Positions 1 through 6,380 of a stretch of 10,274 nucleotides of DNA are shown here, in pieces. A program made the translations under genes and the position numbers. Position 1 is the first letter of the stretch. Each line of letters begins with the position of its first letter. The notes under the pieces are model-generated. The model was not told the origin of the DNA, made no database searches, and saw nothing but the letters and a program-made list of their open reading frames with translations. The stretch lies in NCBI GenBank assembly GCA_025965815.1, contig JAOPWF010000772.1, positions 1-10,274 on the forward strand. The letters are read 5' to 3'. This stretch comes from Mycobacterium sp. Its GTDB lineage: Bacteria; Actinomycetota; Actinomycetes; Mycobacteriales; Mycobacteriaceae.

Positions 1-1
1 C

Positions 2-673
2 GTCGCCGCCGACGATTGGTACATGGACTACCGCAACGCCGACGGGTCGATCGCCCAGATGTGCGGCAACGGCGCGCGCGTCTTCGCCCACTACCTGCGG
101 GCCAGCGGGATGGAAACCCGCGACGAGTTCGTCGTCGGGTCGCTGGCCGGACCACGCCCCGTGGTGCTGCACCACTGGGACGCCACCGGCGCCGATGTCA
201 GCGTCGAGATGGGCAAGACCAACCTGCTCGGCCCCGGGCAGGCGACCGTGGGCGGGCGTCACTTCACCGGCCTGGCCGTCGATGTCGGCAATCCGCACCT
301 GGCCTGCGTGGACGCCGGACTCTCCGCCGGGCAGCTGGCCGCTCTTGATGTCGCCGCCCCCGTCGCGTTCGATACCGGTCAGTTCCCGGACGGTGTGAAT
401 GTCGAGGTTCTGACCGCCCCCGCCGATGGAGCGGTGCTGATGCGGGTACACGAACGCGGTGTTGGCGAAACCCGCTCCTGCGGCACGGGCACCGTGGCCG
501 CCACCGCCGCCGCCCTGGCCCACGTCGGCGCCACCACTGGGACGCTGCAGGTGCGCAGTCCCGGTGGCGAGGTCACCGTCACTGTCACCGACGCCACCAG
601 TTATCTGCGCGGCCCCTCGGTGCTCGTCGCGCACGGTGAGCTGGCTGAAGACTGGTGGGGCGCACAAGCTTGA
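2..673 (+). CDS. dapF: Diaminopimelate epimerase DapF (5' end cut off by window)
   Basis: Cytosolic cofactor-independent racemase that converts LL- to meso-diaminopimelate, the precursor of lysine and of the peptidoglycan cross-link residue. The open frame enters from the left edge, so the true start lies upstream; 223 codons are visible, and by comparison with a usual length near 289 about 65 residues are missing. Both halves of the two-thiol active site are present: MCGNGAR with its Cys codon at 62-64, and ETRSCGTGT with its Cys codon at 479-481. The preceding [11 protein letters not shown] block is also typical of the family. The stop is TGA at 671-673. hflX follows on the same strand after 49 nt, as in other mycobacteria, so read-through is plausible. 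No truncation or frameshift is seen in the visible part. Identification is very secure. Confidence 0.97.
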   Translation, partial: VAADDWYMDYRNADGSIAQMCGNGARVFAHYLRASGMETRDEFVVGSLAGPRPVVLHHWDATGADVSVEMGKTNLLGPGQATVGGRHFTGLAVDVGNPHLACVDAGLSAGQLAALDVAAPVAFDTGQFPDGVNVEVLTAPADGAVLMRVHERGVGETRSCGTGTVAATAAALAHVGATTGTLQVRSPGGEVTVTVTDATSYLRGPSVLVAHGELAEDWWGAQA

Positions 674-722
674 TATTCGGATGCGGTGTGACCGCCCGGC
701 GTGACACCATCGGATACCGCTT

Positions 723-2147
723 ATGACGTATCCGGAATCTTCTCGCAACAGAGCCCCCACCTCGGGTGAGCAGGCGCTCGACGATCGCTCCGCACTGCGC
801 CGCGTCGCCGGGCTGTCGACCGAACTCTCCGACGTCTCGGAGGTCGAATATCGGCAGCTGCGGCTCGAACGCGTGGTGCTGGTCGGTGTCTGGACCGAAG
901 GCAGCGCCGCCGACGCCGAGGCCAGCATGGCCGAGCTCGCCGCGCTGGCGACCACCGCCGGCTCCGAGGTGCTCGAAGGCCTCGTCCAGCGTCGCGACAA
1001 GCCGGACCCGTCCACCTACATCGGGTCGGGCAAGGCGGCCGAATTGCGCGACGTCGTGACGGCCACCGGCGCCGACACCGTGATCTGCGACGGTGAACTG
1101 AGCCCGGCGCAGCTGACCGCGCTGGAGAAGGCGGTGAAGGTCAAGGTGATCGACCGCACCGCGCTGATCCTGGACATTTTCGCCCAGCACGCCACCAGCC
1201 GGGAGGGCAAGGCGCAGGTGGCCCTCGCCCAGATGGAGTACATGTTGCCCAGGTTGCGCGGCTGGGGTGAGTCGATGTCGCGGCAGGCGGGCGGACGGGC
1301 CGGCGGCAGCGGCGGCGGTGTGGGCCTGCGCGGTCCCGGCGAGACTAAGATCGAAACCGACCGCCGCCGGATCCGCGAGCGGATGTCCAAGCTCCGCCGC
1401 GAAATCAAGGAGATGAAGCAGGTCCGCGACACCCAGCGCAGCCGCCGGCTGCGCAGCGACGTGCCTTCCATCGCGATCGTCGGCTACACCAACGCCGGCA
1501 AGTCCAGCCTGCTCAACGCCCTCACCGGCGCGGGAGTGCTGGTGGAGAACGCACTGTTCGCCACGCTGGAACCCACCAAGCGCCGTGGGCAATTCGACGA
1601 CGATCGTCAGGTCGTGTACACCGACACCGTCGGATTCGTGCGGCACCTGCCCACCCAGCTGGTCGAGGCGTTCCGCTCCACGCTGGAAGAGGTTGTCGAC
1701 GCCGACCTGCTGGTGCACGTGGTGGACGGCTCCGATATGGCTCCGCTCGAGCAGATCAACGCCGTGCGGCAGGTGATCAGCGAGGTGATCGCCGACAACG
1801 GCGAGCCCGGGGCCCGCCCCGCCCCGGAGTTGGTGGTGGTCAACAAGATTGATGCGGCGGGCGACTTGGCGCTGGCGAAGCTGCGACGCGCGCTGCCCGA
1901 CGCCGTGTTCGTCTCCGCGCACACCGGCGAGGGCCTGGACCGGCTGCAGGCGCGGATGGCGCAACTCGTAGAGCCCACCGACACCGTGATCGACGTGACG
2001 ATTCCCTATGACCGCGGCGACCTGGTGGCGCGGGTGCATGCCGACGGCCGCATCGACGCCACCGAACACTGCGCGGAGGGCACCAGGATCAAGGGCCGGG
2101 TGCCGATCCCGTTGGCGGCCAGCCTGAGTCAGTTCGCCACCTTCTAG
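723..2147 (+). CDS. hflX: GTPase HflX (ribosome-associated)
   Basis: A 474-residue HflX-family GTPase. Known relatives bind the 50S subunit and split or rescue stalled ribosomes, including under heat or macrolide stress. The N-terminal HflX domain contains the conserved YIGSGK motif and the Gly-rich linker leading into LRGPGETKIE and a basic helical segment. The G domain has G1 GYTNAGKS (residues 254-261), G3 DTVGF (301-305), G4 NKID (374-377) and a G5-like SAHTGEG (398-404). The ATG at 723 is the first start after an in-frame TGA at 702-704. No convincing Shine-Dalgarno precedes it, so it may depend on dapF read-through or a leaderless transcript. The gene lies 49 nt downstream of dapF and ends tail-to-tail with the minus-strand FmdE-like gene, 11 nt away. 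The C-terminus ends in a small beta-rich segment, as is usual for the family. Confidence 0.97.
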   Translation: MTYPESSRNRAPTSGEQALDDRSALRRVAGLSTELSDVSEVEYRQLRLERVVLVGVWTEGSAADAEASMAELAALATTAGSEVLEGLVQRRDKPDPSTYIGSGKAAELRDVVTATGADTVICDGELSPAQLTALEKAVKVKVIDRTALILDIFAQHATSREGKAQVALAQMEYMLPRLRGWGESMSRQAGGRAGGSGGGVGLRGPGETKIETDRRRIRERMSKLRREIKEMKQVRDTQRSRRLRSDVPSIAIVGYTNAGKSSLLNALTGAGVLVENALFATLEPTKRRGQFDDDRQVVYTDTVGFVRHLPTQLVEAFRSTLEEVVDADLLVHVVDGSDMAPLEQINAVRQVISEVIADNGEPGARPAPELVVVNKIDAAGDLALAKLRRALPDAVFVSAHTGEGLDRLQARMAQLVEPTDTVIDVTIPYDRGDLVARVHADGRIDATEHCAEGTRIKGRVPIPLAASLSQFATF

Positions 2148-2152
2148 GTGGG

Positions 2153-2168
2153 GGCCGGTTATTCGGCC
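2153..2168. terminator. Possible short hairpin between convergent genes
   Basis: GGCCG at 2153-2157 pairs with CGGCC at 2164-2168 around a 6-nt loop. It lies exactly where hflX (plus) and the FmdE-like gene (minus) meet, and it overlaps the latter's TAA. The stem is short and has no T-run on either side, so it is only a weak candidate for a bidirectional transcription end. Confidence 0.22.
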
Positions 2169-2665
2169 AGCTCGTACACCTCGGCCGCCGGAGCGCTCAT
2201 GACGCGCTGCGCGAGTTCCGCCTTGAGTTGGTCCAGCCGTCGCTCCTCGTCGGGGGTGCGGTCCGGCTTGCGGGCCATGTCGATGAACTCGTTGGTGACG
2301 AAGCCGTCGCGCAGCAGCAGGGTCACGGTGCGGCCGCCGATGCCGACCTCGAAGACGAAGTCCTCGAGCAGCCGGCCGCGGTCGGGCCTGGCCAGCATGC
2401 GGTCGACGGTGAACCGGTCATCGGACACCGCGCGGGCGACCGCTTCGAAGCCGTCCCGCGCGCCGGGCCCGCGAAAGGCCGTGCGGACGACGATCAATCG
2501 CCGCGGCGGCGGCTCGTCGGGCGACAACACGGCGAACGCCCGCTGCAGCGCCTTGAACGCGGTGGCCACGCCGCCCGGTGAGCCGGGACCGTGGTAGCGC
2601 ATCATGTCGTCGAACGAGAAGGTGATCGTCTGCCCGAGTTCGGCGACCGCGATTGTCTCGGCCAT
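2159..2665 (-). CDS. FmdE-like small protein, cysteine-free, paired with the molybdoenzyme
   Basis: A 168-residue soluble protein with no signal peptide or membrane segment; its exact function is unknown. By eye it follows the plan of FmdE-family domains (named from formylmethanofuran dehydrogenase subunit E). YHGPGSPGG (residues 24-32) sits where the family has an FHGHxCPG-like motif. GPGARDGFEAV (66-76) replaces the usual Cys-x-x-DAI block, and a beta hairpin follows around 103-120. The C-terminal part is EFIDMARKPDRTPDEE, then a helix and an APAAEVYEL ending, which resembles the family tail. His25 is kept, but the family cysteines are replaced and the protein has no cysteine at all. The ATG at 2665-2663 lies 4 nt after the reductase stop, so the two are surely one operon. 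The Shine-Dalgarno is weak (a GGGG run about 8-11 nt upstream), suggesting translational coupling. A partner, maturation or substrate-handling role for the reductase is inference only. The CDS is secure; the family assignment is moderate. Confidence 0.8.
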   Translation of the reverse strand: MAETIAVAELGQTITFSFDDMMRYHGPGSPGGVATAFKALQRAFAVLSPDEPPPRRLIVVRTAFRGPGARDGFEAVARAVSDDRFTVDRMLARPDRGRLLEDFVFEVGIGGRTVTLLLRDGFVTNEFIDMARKPDRTPDEERRLDQLKAELAQRVMSAPAAEVYELAE

Positions 2666-2669
2666 CGCT

Positions 2670-4961
2670 CTAGCCCCGGGCCCGGATCACCGGCGGCTCG
2701 TGGGCGCGCACCGGCGGCAGCGCGCCGGTGAACTTCTCCACCTGCACCAGCACATGTGCGCCGGTGCAGCCGCGGGCCAGCGCCGACGTGCCGACGTCGT
2801 CGGTCAGCACGTTGGGGTTGCCGTGCACACACATCGCGTCCGGGTCGGACGGCTCCTGCGGGTCGAACCACGCGCCGGTCGACAGCTGCACCACGTCGGG
2901 CCGGAGCCGATCGTCGACCACCAGTCCGGCCAGGCAGGCACCACGGTCGTTGAACACCCGCACCACGTCACCGTCGGCCACACCGCGGGCGGCGGCGTCG
3001 ACGGGGTGCATCCGGATCGGCTCGCGGCCCTGCACTTTCGAGCGCTGACTGGTCGCGCCGGTGTCGAGCTGACTGTGCAGCCGGGAGGCGGGCTGGTTGG
3101 CCAGGAGATGCAGCGGGAAGTCCGCCGCCCGCGGCCCGCCGAGCCATTCGGCGGGCTCGTACCACCGCGGGTGCCCCGCGCAGTCGTCGTAGCCGAAATC
3201 CTCGATGGCTTCGGAGAAGATCTCGATCCGCCCGCTCGGGGTGCCGAGCCGGTTGGTCGCCGGATCCGCCCGGTAGTCGCCGAACAGCGTCAGGCCCGGC
3301 TCGGTGGGCAGCCGCAGCCAGCCGGCTTGCCAGAACTCCTCGAACGACGGCACCGCGAAGTCCAGTCCGGCGGCCCATTTGTCGTACATGTGCACCAGCC
3401 ATTCCCGCGCGGTCCGGCCTTCGGTGAACTGCTCGCCGAACCCGAGCCGATACGCCAGCGCGGCGAATGTCTGGTAGTCGTCCCGGGATTCGGCGTGCGG
3501 CGGCGCGAGGGTGGGCATGGCCATCAGCAGCGGATCGTTGCGTGACCCGGAGTAGTCGTCGCGCTCGAAGGGGGTGGTCGACGGCACCACGATGTCGGCG
3601 TGCTTTGCCATCGCGGTCCAGTACGGATCGTGCACCACGACGGTGTCGACACGGGCCAGCCCGCGGCGCAGTCGGGGCAGGTTCTGATGGTGGTGAAAGG
3701 GATTGCCGCCGGCCCAGTACACGCATTTGATGTCGGGATAGGTCAGTGTCTGGCCGTTGAAGTCGAACCGCTCGCCGGGGTGCAGCAGCATGTCGGTGAC
3801 GGCCGCGACGGGGATGAAGGTCCGCACCGGGTTGAGGCCCTGGGGCAGGGCGGGTAGCCGGCAGCGCAGCGGCGGCAGACCGGGCTCGTTCATCGATCCG
3901 TAGCCGTGGCCGAAACCGCCTCCGGGGAGGCCGATCTGGCCCAGCATGGCCGCCAGCGTCAGTCCCATCCAGGGTGCCTGCTCACCGTGCCGCACCCGTT
4001 GCAGCGACCAACTCACCGTGACGATGCTGCGCTGGGCGGCCATCCGCCGGGCCAGGGTGGCGAGCGCCGCGGCGGGCAGTCCGCAGATCCGCGCCGCCCA
4101 CCGCGGCGACTTGGCGACCCCGTCGTCGTGGCCGAGGAGGTACCGCTCGAAACGCTCGTAGCCGGTGCAGTAGGTGTCCAGAAAGTCCCGGTCGGCCAGC
4201 GATTCGGTCGCCAGCACGTACGCCAGCGCGAGCATGATCGCCACGTCGGTGCCCGGAACCGGGGCCAGCCACTCGCAGTCGCCGTCCACGTCGTCGCGCA
4301 GTGGGGACAGCGACACGATCTGCCCGCCGTGAGCGCGGAAGCGCTGCAACGCGTCTCGTGCCGGGTGCGCGGTGGTACCGCCGTGGTTGGTGCCTGTGTT
4401 CTTCATGCCGACCCCGCCGAAGCACACCAGCAGCTCGGTGTGCTCGGCGATGACGTCCCAGTCGGTGGAGCGCTTGAACAGGTCGTCGTGGGTGCCGACC
4501 ACCCGCGGCATGATCACCCCGGTCGCGCCCAGGCTGTATGAGTGTCGGGAAAAGGTGTATCCGCCAAGCAGTTTCAGGAACCGATGGACCTGACTCTGAG
4601 CGTGGTGGAATCTGCCCGCGCTGGCCCAGCCGTACGAGCCGCCAAAGATCGCCTCGTTGCCGTGGGTGTCGACGACCCGCCGCAGCTCGCCCGCGAGCAG
4701 TTCGGTCAGCTCGTCCCAGGAGACGCGGACGAATTCGTCGGCGCCGCGTCGCGAGCTCGGCCCCGGACCATCGGCCAGCCAGCCGCGCCGGACCGCGGGG
4801 GTGGCGATCCGCGCCCGGTGGCGCAGCGATCCGGCCAGGTTGCCCAGCAGCGGTGACGGGTCGGCGTCGCCGGCCAGCGGCGAGATCTCGGCGATGTCGC
4901 CCGATTTCATCCGGGCGGTGAACGCACCCCAGTGCGTGAGGCTGGTGGGTGCTTGGCCCAT
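2670..4961 (-). CDS. Molybdopterin S-/N-oxide reductase, BisC/TorA type
   Basis: A 763-residue member of the DMSO reductase superfamily, of the type that includes BisC, TorA and DorA. These enzymes reduce biotin sulfoxide, methionine sulfoxide, DMSO or TMAO at a bis-molybdopterin guanine dinucleotide molybdenum centre. There is no N-terminal cysteine motif for a [4Fe-4S] cluster and no twin-arginine signal, so a cytoplasmic BisC-like enzyme is expected. Visible landmarks are THWGAFTARMKSG (9-21), WDELTELL, GGSYGWASAG (108-116) with Ser114 as probable Mo ligand, and GTDVAIMLALAYVL. Further on are GGNPFHHHQN, AKHADIVVPSTTPFERDD, LANQPASRLHSQLD and a C-terminal molybdopterin-binding domain. The start was set at the ATG at 4961-4959 because family homology begins there and a -10 box lies 7 nt upstream. 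An upstream in-frame start at 5066 would add 35 unrelated residues and run through the divergent promoter. The FmdE-like gene follows after 4 nt. The substrate is not determinable from sequence, and orthology to M. tuberculosis BisC is possible but unproven. Confidence 0.93.
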   Translation of the reverse strand: MGQAPTSLTHWGAFTARMKSGDIAEISPLAGDADPSPLLGNLAGSLRHRARIATPAVRRGWLADGPGPSSRRGADEFVRVSWDELTELLAGELRRVVDTHGNEAIFGGSYGWASAGRFHHAQSQVHRFLKLLGGYTFSRHSYSLGATGVIMPRVVGTHDDLFKRSTDWDVIAEHTELLVCFGGVGMKNTGTNHGGTTAHPARDALQRFRAHGGQIVSLSPLRDDVDGDCEWLAPVPGTDVAIMLALAYVLATESLADRDFLDTYCTGYERFERYLLGHDDGVAKSPRWAARICGLPAAALATLARRMAAQRSIVTVSWSLQRVRHGEQAPWMGLTLAAMLGQIGLPGGGFGHGYGSMNEPGLPPLRCRLPALPQGLNPVRTFIPVAAVTDMLLHPGERFDFNGQTLTYPDIKCVYWAGGNPFHHHQNLPRLRRGLARVDTVVVHDPYWTAMAKHADIVVPSTTPFERDDYSGSRNDPLLMAMPTLAPPHAESRDDYQTFAALAYRLGFGEQFTEGRTAREWLVHMYDKWAAGLDFAVPSFEEFWQAGWLRLPTEPGLTLFGDYRADPATNRLGTPSGRIEIFSEAIEDFGYDDCAGHPRWYEPAEWLGGPRAADFPLHLLANQPASRLHSQLDTGATSQRSKVQGREPIRMHPVDAAARGVADGDVVRVFNDRGACLAGLVVDDRLRPDVVQLSTGAWFDPQEPSDPDAMCVHGNPNVLTDDVGTSALARGCTGAHVLVQVEKFTGALPPVRAHEPPVIRARG

Positions 4962-4968
4962 GGCCCGC

Positions 4969-4974
4969 AGTCTA
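4969..4974 (-). promoter_or_regulatory. -10 box for a leaderless reductase operon transcript
   Basis: On the minus strand TAGACT ends 7 nt before the reductase ATG (4961), which would put transcription initiation at or next to the start codon. Leaderless mRNAs of this layout are common in mycobacteria. No Shine-Dalgarno lies upstream of the ATG, which fits. No good -35 hexamer is seen at 16-19 nt spacing, which leaves room for control from the inverted repeat at 5002-5019. Confidence 0.6.
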
Positions 4975-4998
4975 GGCGCCGCCGGGCCGGTGCCCGGT

Positions 4999-5026
4999 TC
5001 GACCAACCACCCGGTTGGTATATCTT
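4999..5026 (+). promoter_or_regulatory. Probable fadE20 promoter
   Basis: TCGACC (4999-5004, four of six bases matching TTGACA) and TATCTT (5021-5026, matching TANNNT) are separated by 16 nt on the plus strand. Transcription would begin near 5033 and give a leader of about 36 nt that contains the fadE20 ribosome binding site. The spacer is almost entirely filled by the inverted repeat at 5002-5019. Confidence 0.5.
5002..5019. promoter_or_regulatory. Perfect 7-bp inverted repeat, operator-like
   Basis: ACCAACC (5002-5008) and GGTTGGT (5013-5019) are perfect reverse complements around ACCC. The element fills the spacer of the putative fadE20 promoter and lies at about -41 to -58 relative to the reductase start. 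Its size and symmetry suit a dimeric helix-turn-helix repressor such as the TetR-family regulators that control many mycobacterial lipid and redox genes. No regulator gene is present in the window, so the binding protein is unknown. Confidence 0.55.
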
Positions 5027-5056
5027 CGTCGCAGAAGCCCTGCACCAAGAATTCCC

Positions 5057-5062
5057 GGGAGG
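5057..5062 (+). promoter_or_regulatory. Ribosome binding site that fixes the fadE20 start
   Basis: GGGAGG lies 6 nt before the ATG at 5069, ideal spacing. It decides against the longer frame opening with TTG at 5015, which would begin inside the operator/promoter. Confidence 0.8.
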
Positions 5063-5068
5063 TCACCC

Positions 5069-6229
5069 ATGGGCAGTGTCGTCAAATACCAGCGCACGCT
5101 CTTCGAGCCCGAGCACGATCTTTTCCGCGAGTCCTACCGCGCATTCCTGGATCGCCATGTGGCGCCGTTCCACGACCAGTGGGAAAAGGACAAAATCGTC
5201 GACCGCGGCGTGTGGCTGGAGGCCGGTAAGCAGGGTTTTCTCGGCATGGCGGTGCCCGAGGAGTACGGCGGCGGCGGAAACCCCGACTTCCGCTACAACG
5301 TGATCGTCACCGAGGAGACGACGGCAGGGCGCTACAGCGGGCTGGGCTTCGGTCTGCACAACGACATCATCGCTCCGTACCTGTTGAGCCTGACCACCGA
5401 GGAACAGAAGCAGCGCTGGCTGCCGAAGTTCTGCACCGGCGAAATAATCACCGCGATCGCGATGTCCGAGCCGGGGACCGGCAGCGATCTGCAGGGCATC
5501 AAGACCCGCGCCGTGAAGCAGGGCGATCACTACGTGCTCAACGGCTCTAAGACCTTCATCACCAACGGCATCAACTCCGATCTGGTCATCGTGGTCGCCC
5601 AGACCGACCCGGAGAAACGCGCGCAGGGTTTCTCGCTGTTGGTCGTCGAGCGGGGGATGGAGGGCTTCGAGCGCGGCCGCCAGCTGGAGAAGATCGGCCT
5701 GGACGCGCAGGACACCGCCGAGCTGTCGTTCACCGACGTGCATATTCCCGCCGAGAATCTGCTCGGCGAGGAGGGGATGGGCTTCATCTACCTGATGCAG
5801 AACCTGCCGCAGGAGCGCATCAACATCGCGGTGATGGCTGCCACCGCAATGGAAGTGGTGCTGGAGCAGACGCTGCAATACACCAAGGAGCGCAAGGCAT
5901 TCGGCAAGCCGATCGGCAGTCAGCAGAACAGCAGGTTCCTGCTCGCAGAATTGGCCACCGAGGCCACCGCGGTGCGGATCATGGTCGACGAGTTCCTCCG
6001 CCTGCACCTCGAGGGGAAGCTGACCGCCGAGCAGGCCGCGATGGGCAAGTGGTACTCCACCGAGGCCCAGGTGCGGCTCGTCGACCGCTGCCTTCAGCTG
6101 CACGGCGGCTACGGCTACATGCGCGAATACCCCGTCGCCCGAGCATATCTGGACGCGCGGGTGCAGACCATCTACGGCGGAACGACCGAGATCATGAAGG
6201 AGATCATCGGACGCAGCCTGGGCGTCTGA
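5069..6229 (+). CDS. fadE20: Acyl-CoA dehydrogenase FadE20 (long-chain type)
   Basis: A flavoprotein of 386 residues, the same length I recall for M. tuberculosis FadE20. It should catalyse the FAD-dependent alpha,beta-dehydrogenation of an acyl-CoA, the first step of beta-oxidation, in the cytosol. Family signature 1 is AMSEPGTGSDL (residues 131-141). Signature 2 lies in the C-terminal part (LHGGYGYMREYP). The usual medium/short-chain catalytic Glu position in the IYEGT motif is Gly370 here (IYGGTTEIMKE), while LPQER contains Glu249 at the place used by long-chain and isovaleryl-CoA dehydrogenases. It is therefore an LCAD-type enzyme with a branched- or long-chain substrate preference; this last point is inference. 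The start is fixed by GGGAGG 6 nt upstream. It is transcribed divergently from the reductase operon, with 107 nt between the start codons. Electrons would normally pass to ETF, whose genes are not in this window. Confidence 0.95.
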   Translation: MGSVVKYQRTLFEPEHDLFRESYRAFLDRHVAPFHDQWEKDKIVDRGVWLEAGKQGFLGMAVPEEYGGGGNPDFRYNVIVTEETTAGRYSGLGFGLHNDIIAPYLLSLTTEEQKQRWLPKFCTGEIITAIAMSEPGTGSDLQGIKTRAVKQGDHYVLNGSKTFITNGINSDLVIVVAQTDPEKRAQGFSLLVVERGMEGFERGRQLEKIGLDAQDTAELSFTDVHIPAENLLGEEGMGFIYLMQNLPQERINIAVMAATAMEVVLEQTLQYTKERKAFGKPIGSQQNSRFLLAELATEATAVRIMVDEFLRLHLEGKLTAEQAAMGKWYSTEAQVRLVDRCLQLHGGYGYMREYPVARAYLDARVQTIYGGTTEIMKEIIGRSLGV

Positions 6230-6330
6230 GTCCTACCGCTCTTCAGGCCGGCAGCGTCTCGGGATCGGCCGGGTACCCGCTTCCGCAATCTCGGCGATAT
6301 GCCTCGTCATCGTCGCCCGCTGCCGCAGAG

Positions 6331-6359
6331 TTGACGGACGCGCCATATCGGGGCATGTT
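6331..6359 (+). promoter_or_regulatory. Candidate promoter of the LGFP-repeat gene
   Basis: TTGACG (6331-6336) and CATGTT (6354-6359) are 17 nt apart in the 151-nt gap after fadE20. The -35 is strong and the -10 only partial, though it keeps the second A and last T. Initiation near 6366 would leave a short leader with the purine-rich GGGAGGGG at 6372-6379 just ahead of the ATG. The rest of the gap shows no convincing terminator. Confidence 0.45.
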
Positions 6360-6380
6360 TGCCGGAACCGCGGGAGGGGC

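Noticed and set aside
585..2069. A 494-codon open frame on the minus strand
   Set aside because: It is antisense to hflX, whose GTPase motifs are certain. Its composition (His/Gly/Ala/Arg-rich, no recognisable domain) is the usual high-GC shadow.
2604..3545. A 313-codon open frame on the plus strand, and others at 3906-4541 and nearby
   Set aside because: They lie antisense to the molybdopterin reductase with its family motifs throughout, and show no domain or ribosome binding site.
4962..5066. 35-residue N-terminal extension of the reductase from a start at 5066
   Set aside because: It would cross the reductase -10 box, the palindrome and the fadE20 promoter, and it shows no family similarity or signal peptide.
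5015..5068. 18-residue N-terminal extension of FadE20 from TTG at 5015
   Set aside because: It starts inside the inverted repeat and before the predicted transcription start; the ATG at 5069 has an ideal ribosome binding site.
5063..6103. A 346-codon open frame on the minus strand
   Set aside because: It is antisense to fadE20 and low in recognisable motifs.
6270..6279. CGGGTACCCG, a 10-bp palindrome after fadE20
   Set aside because: It has no loop and no T-run, and is poorly placed for a promoter operator. Short GC palindromes are expected by chance here.
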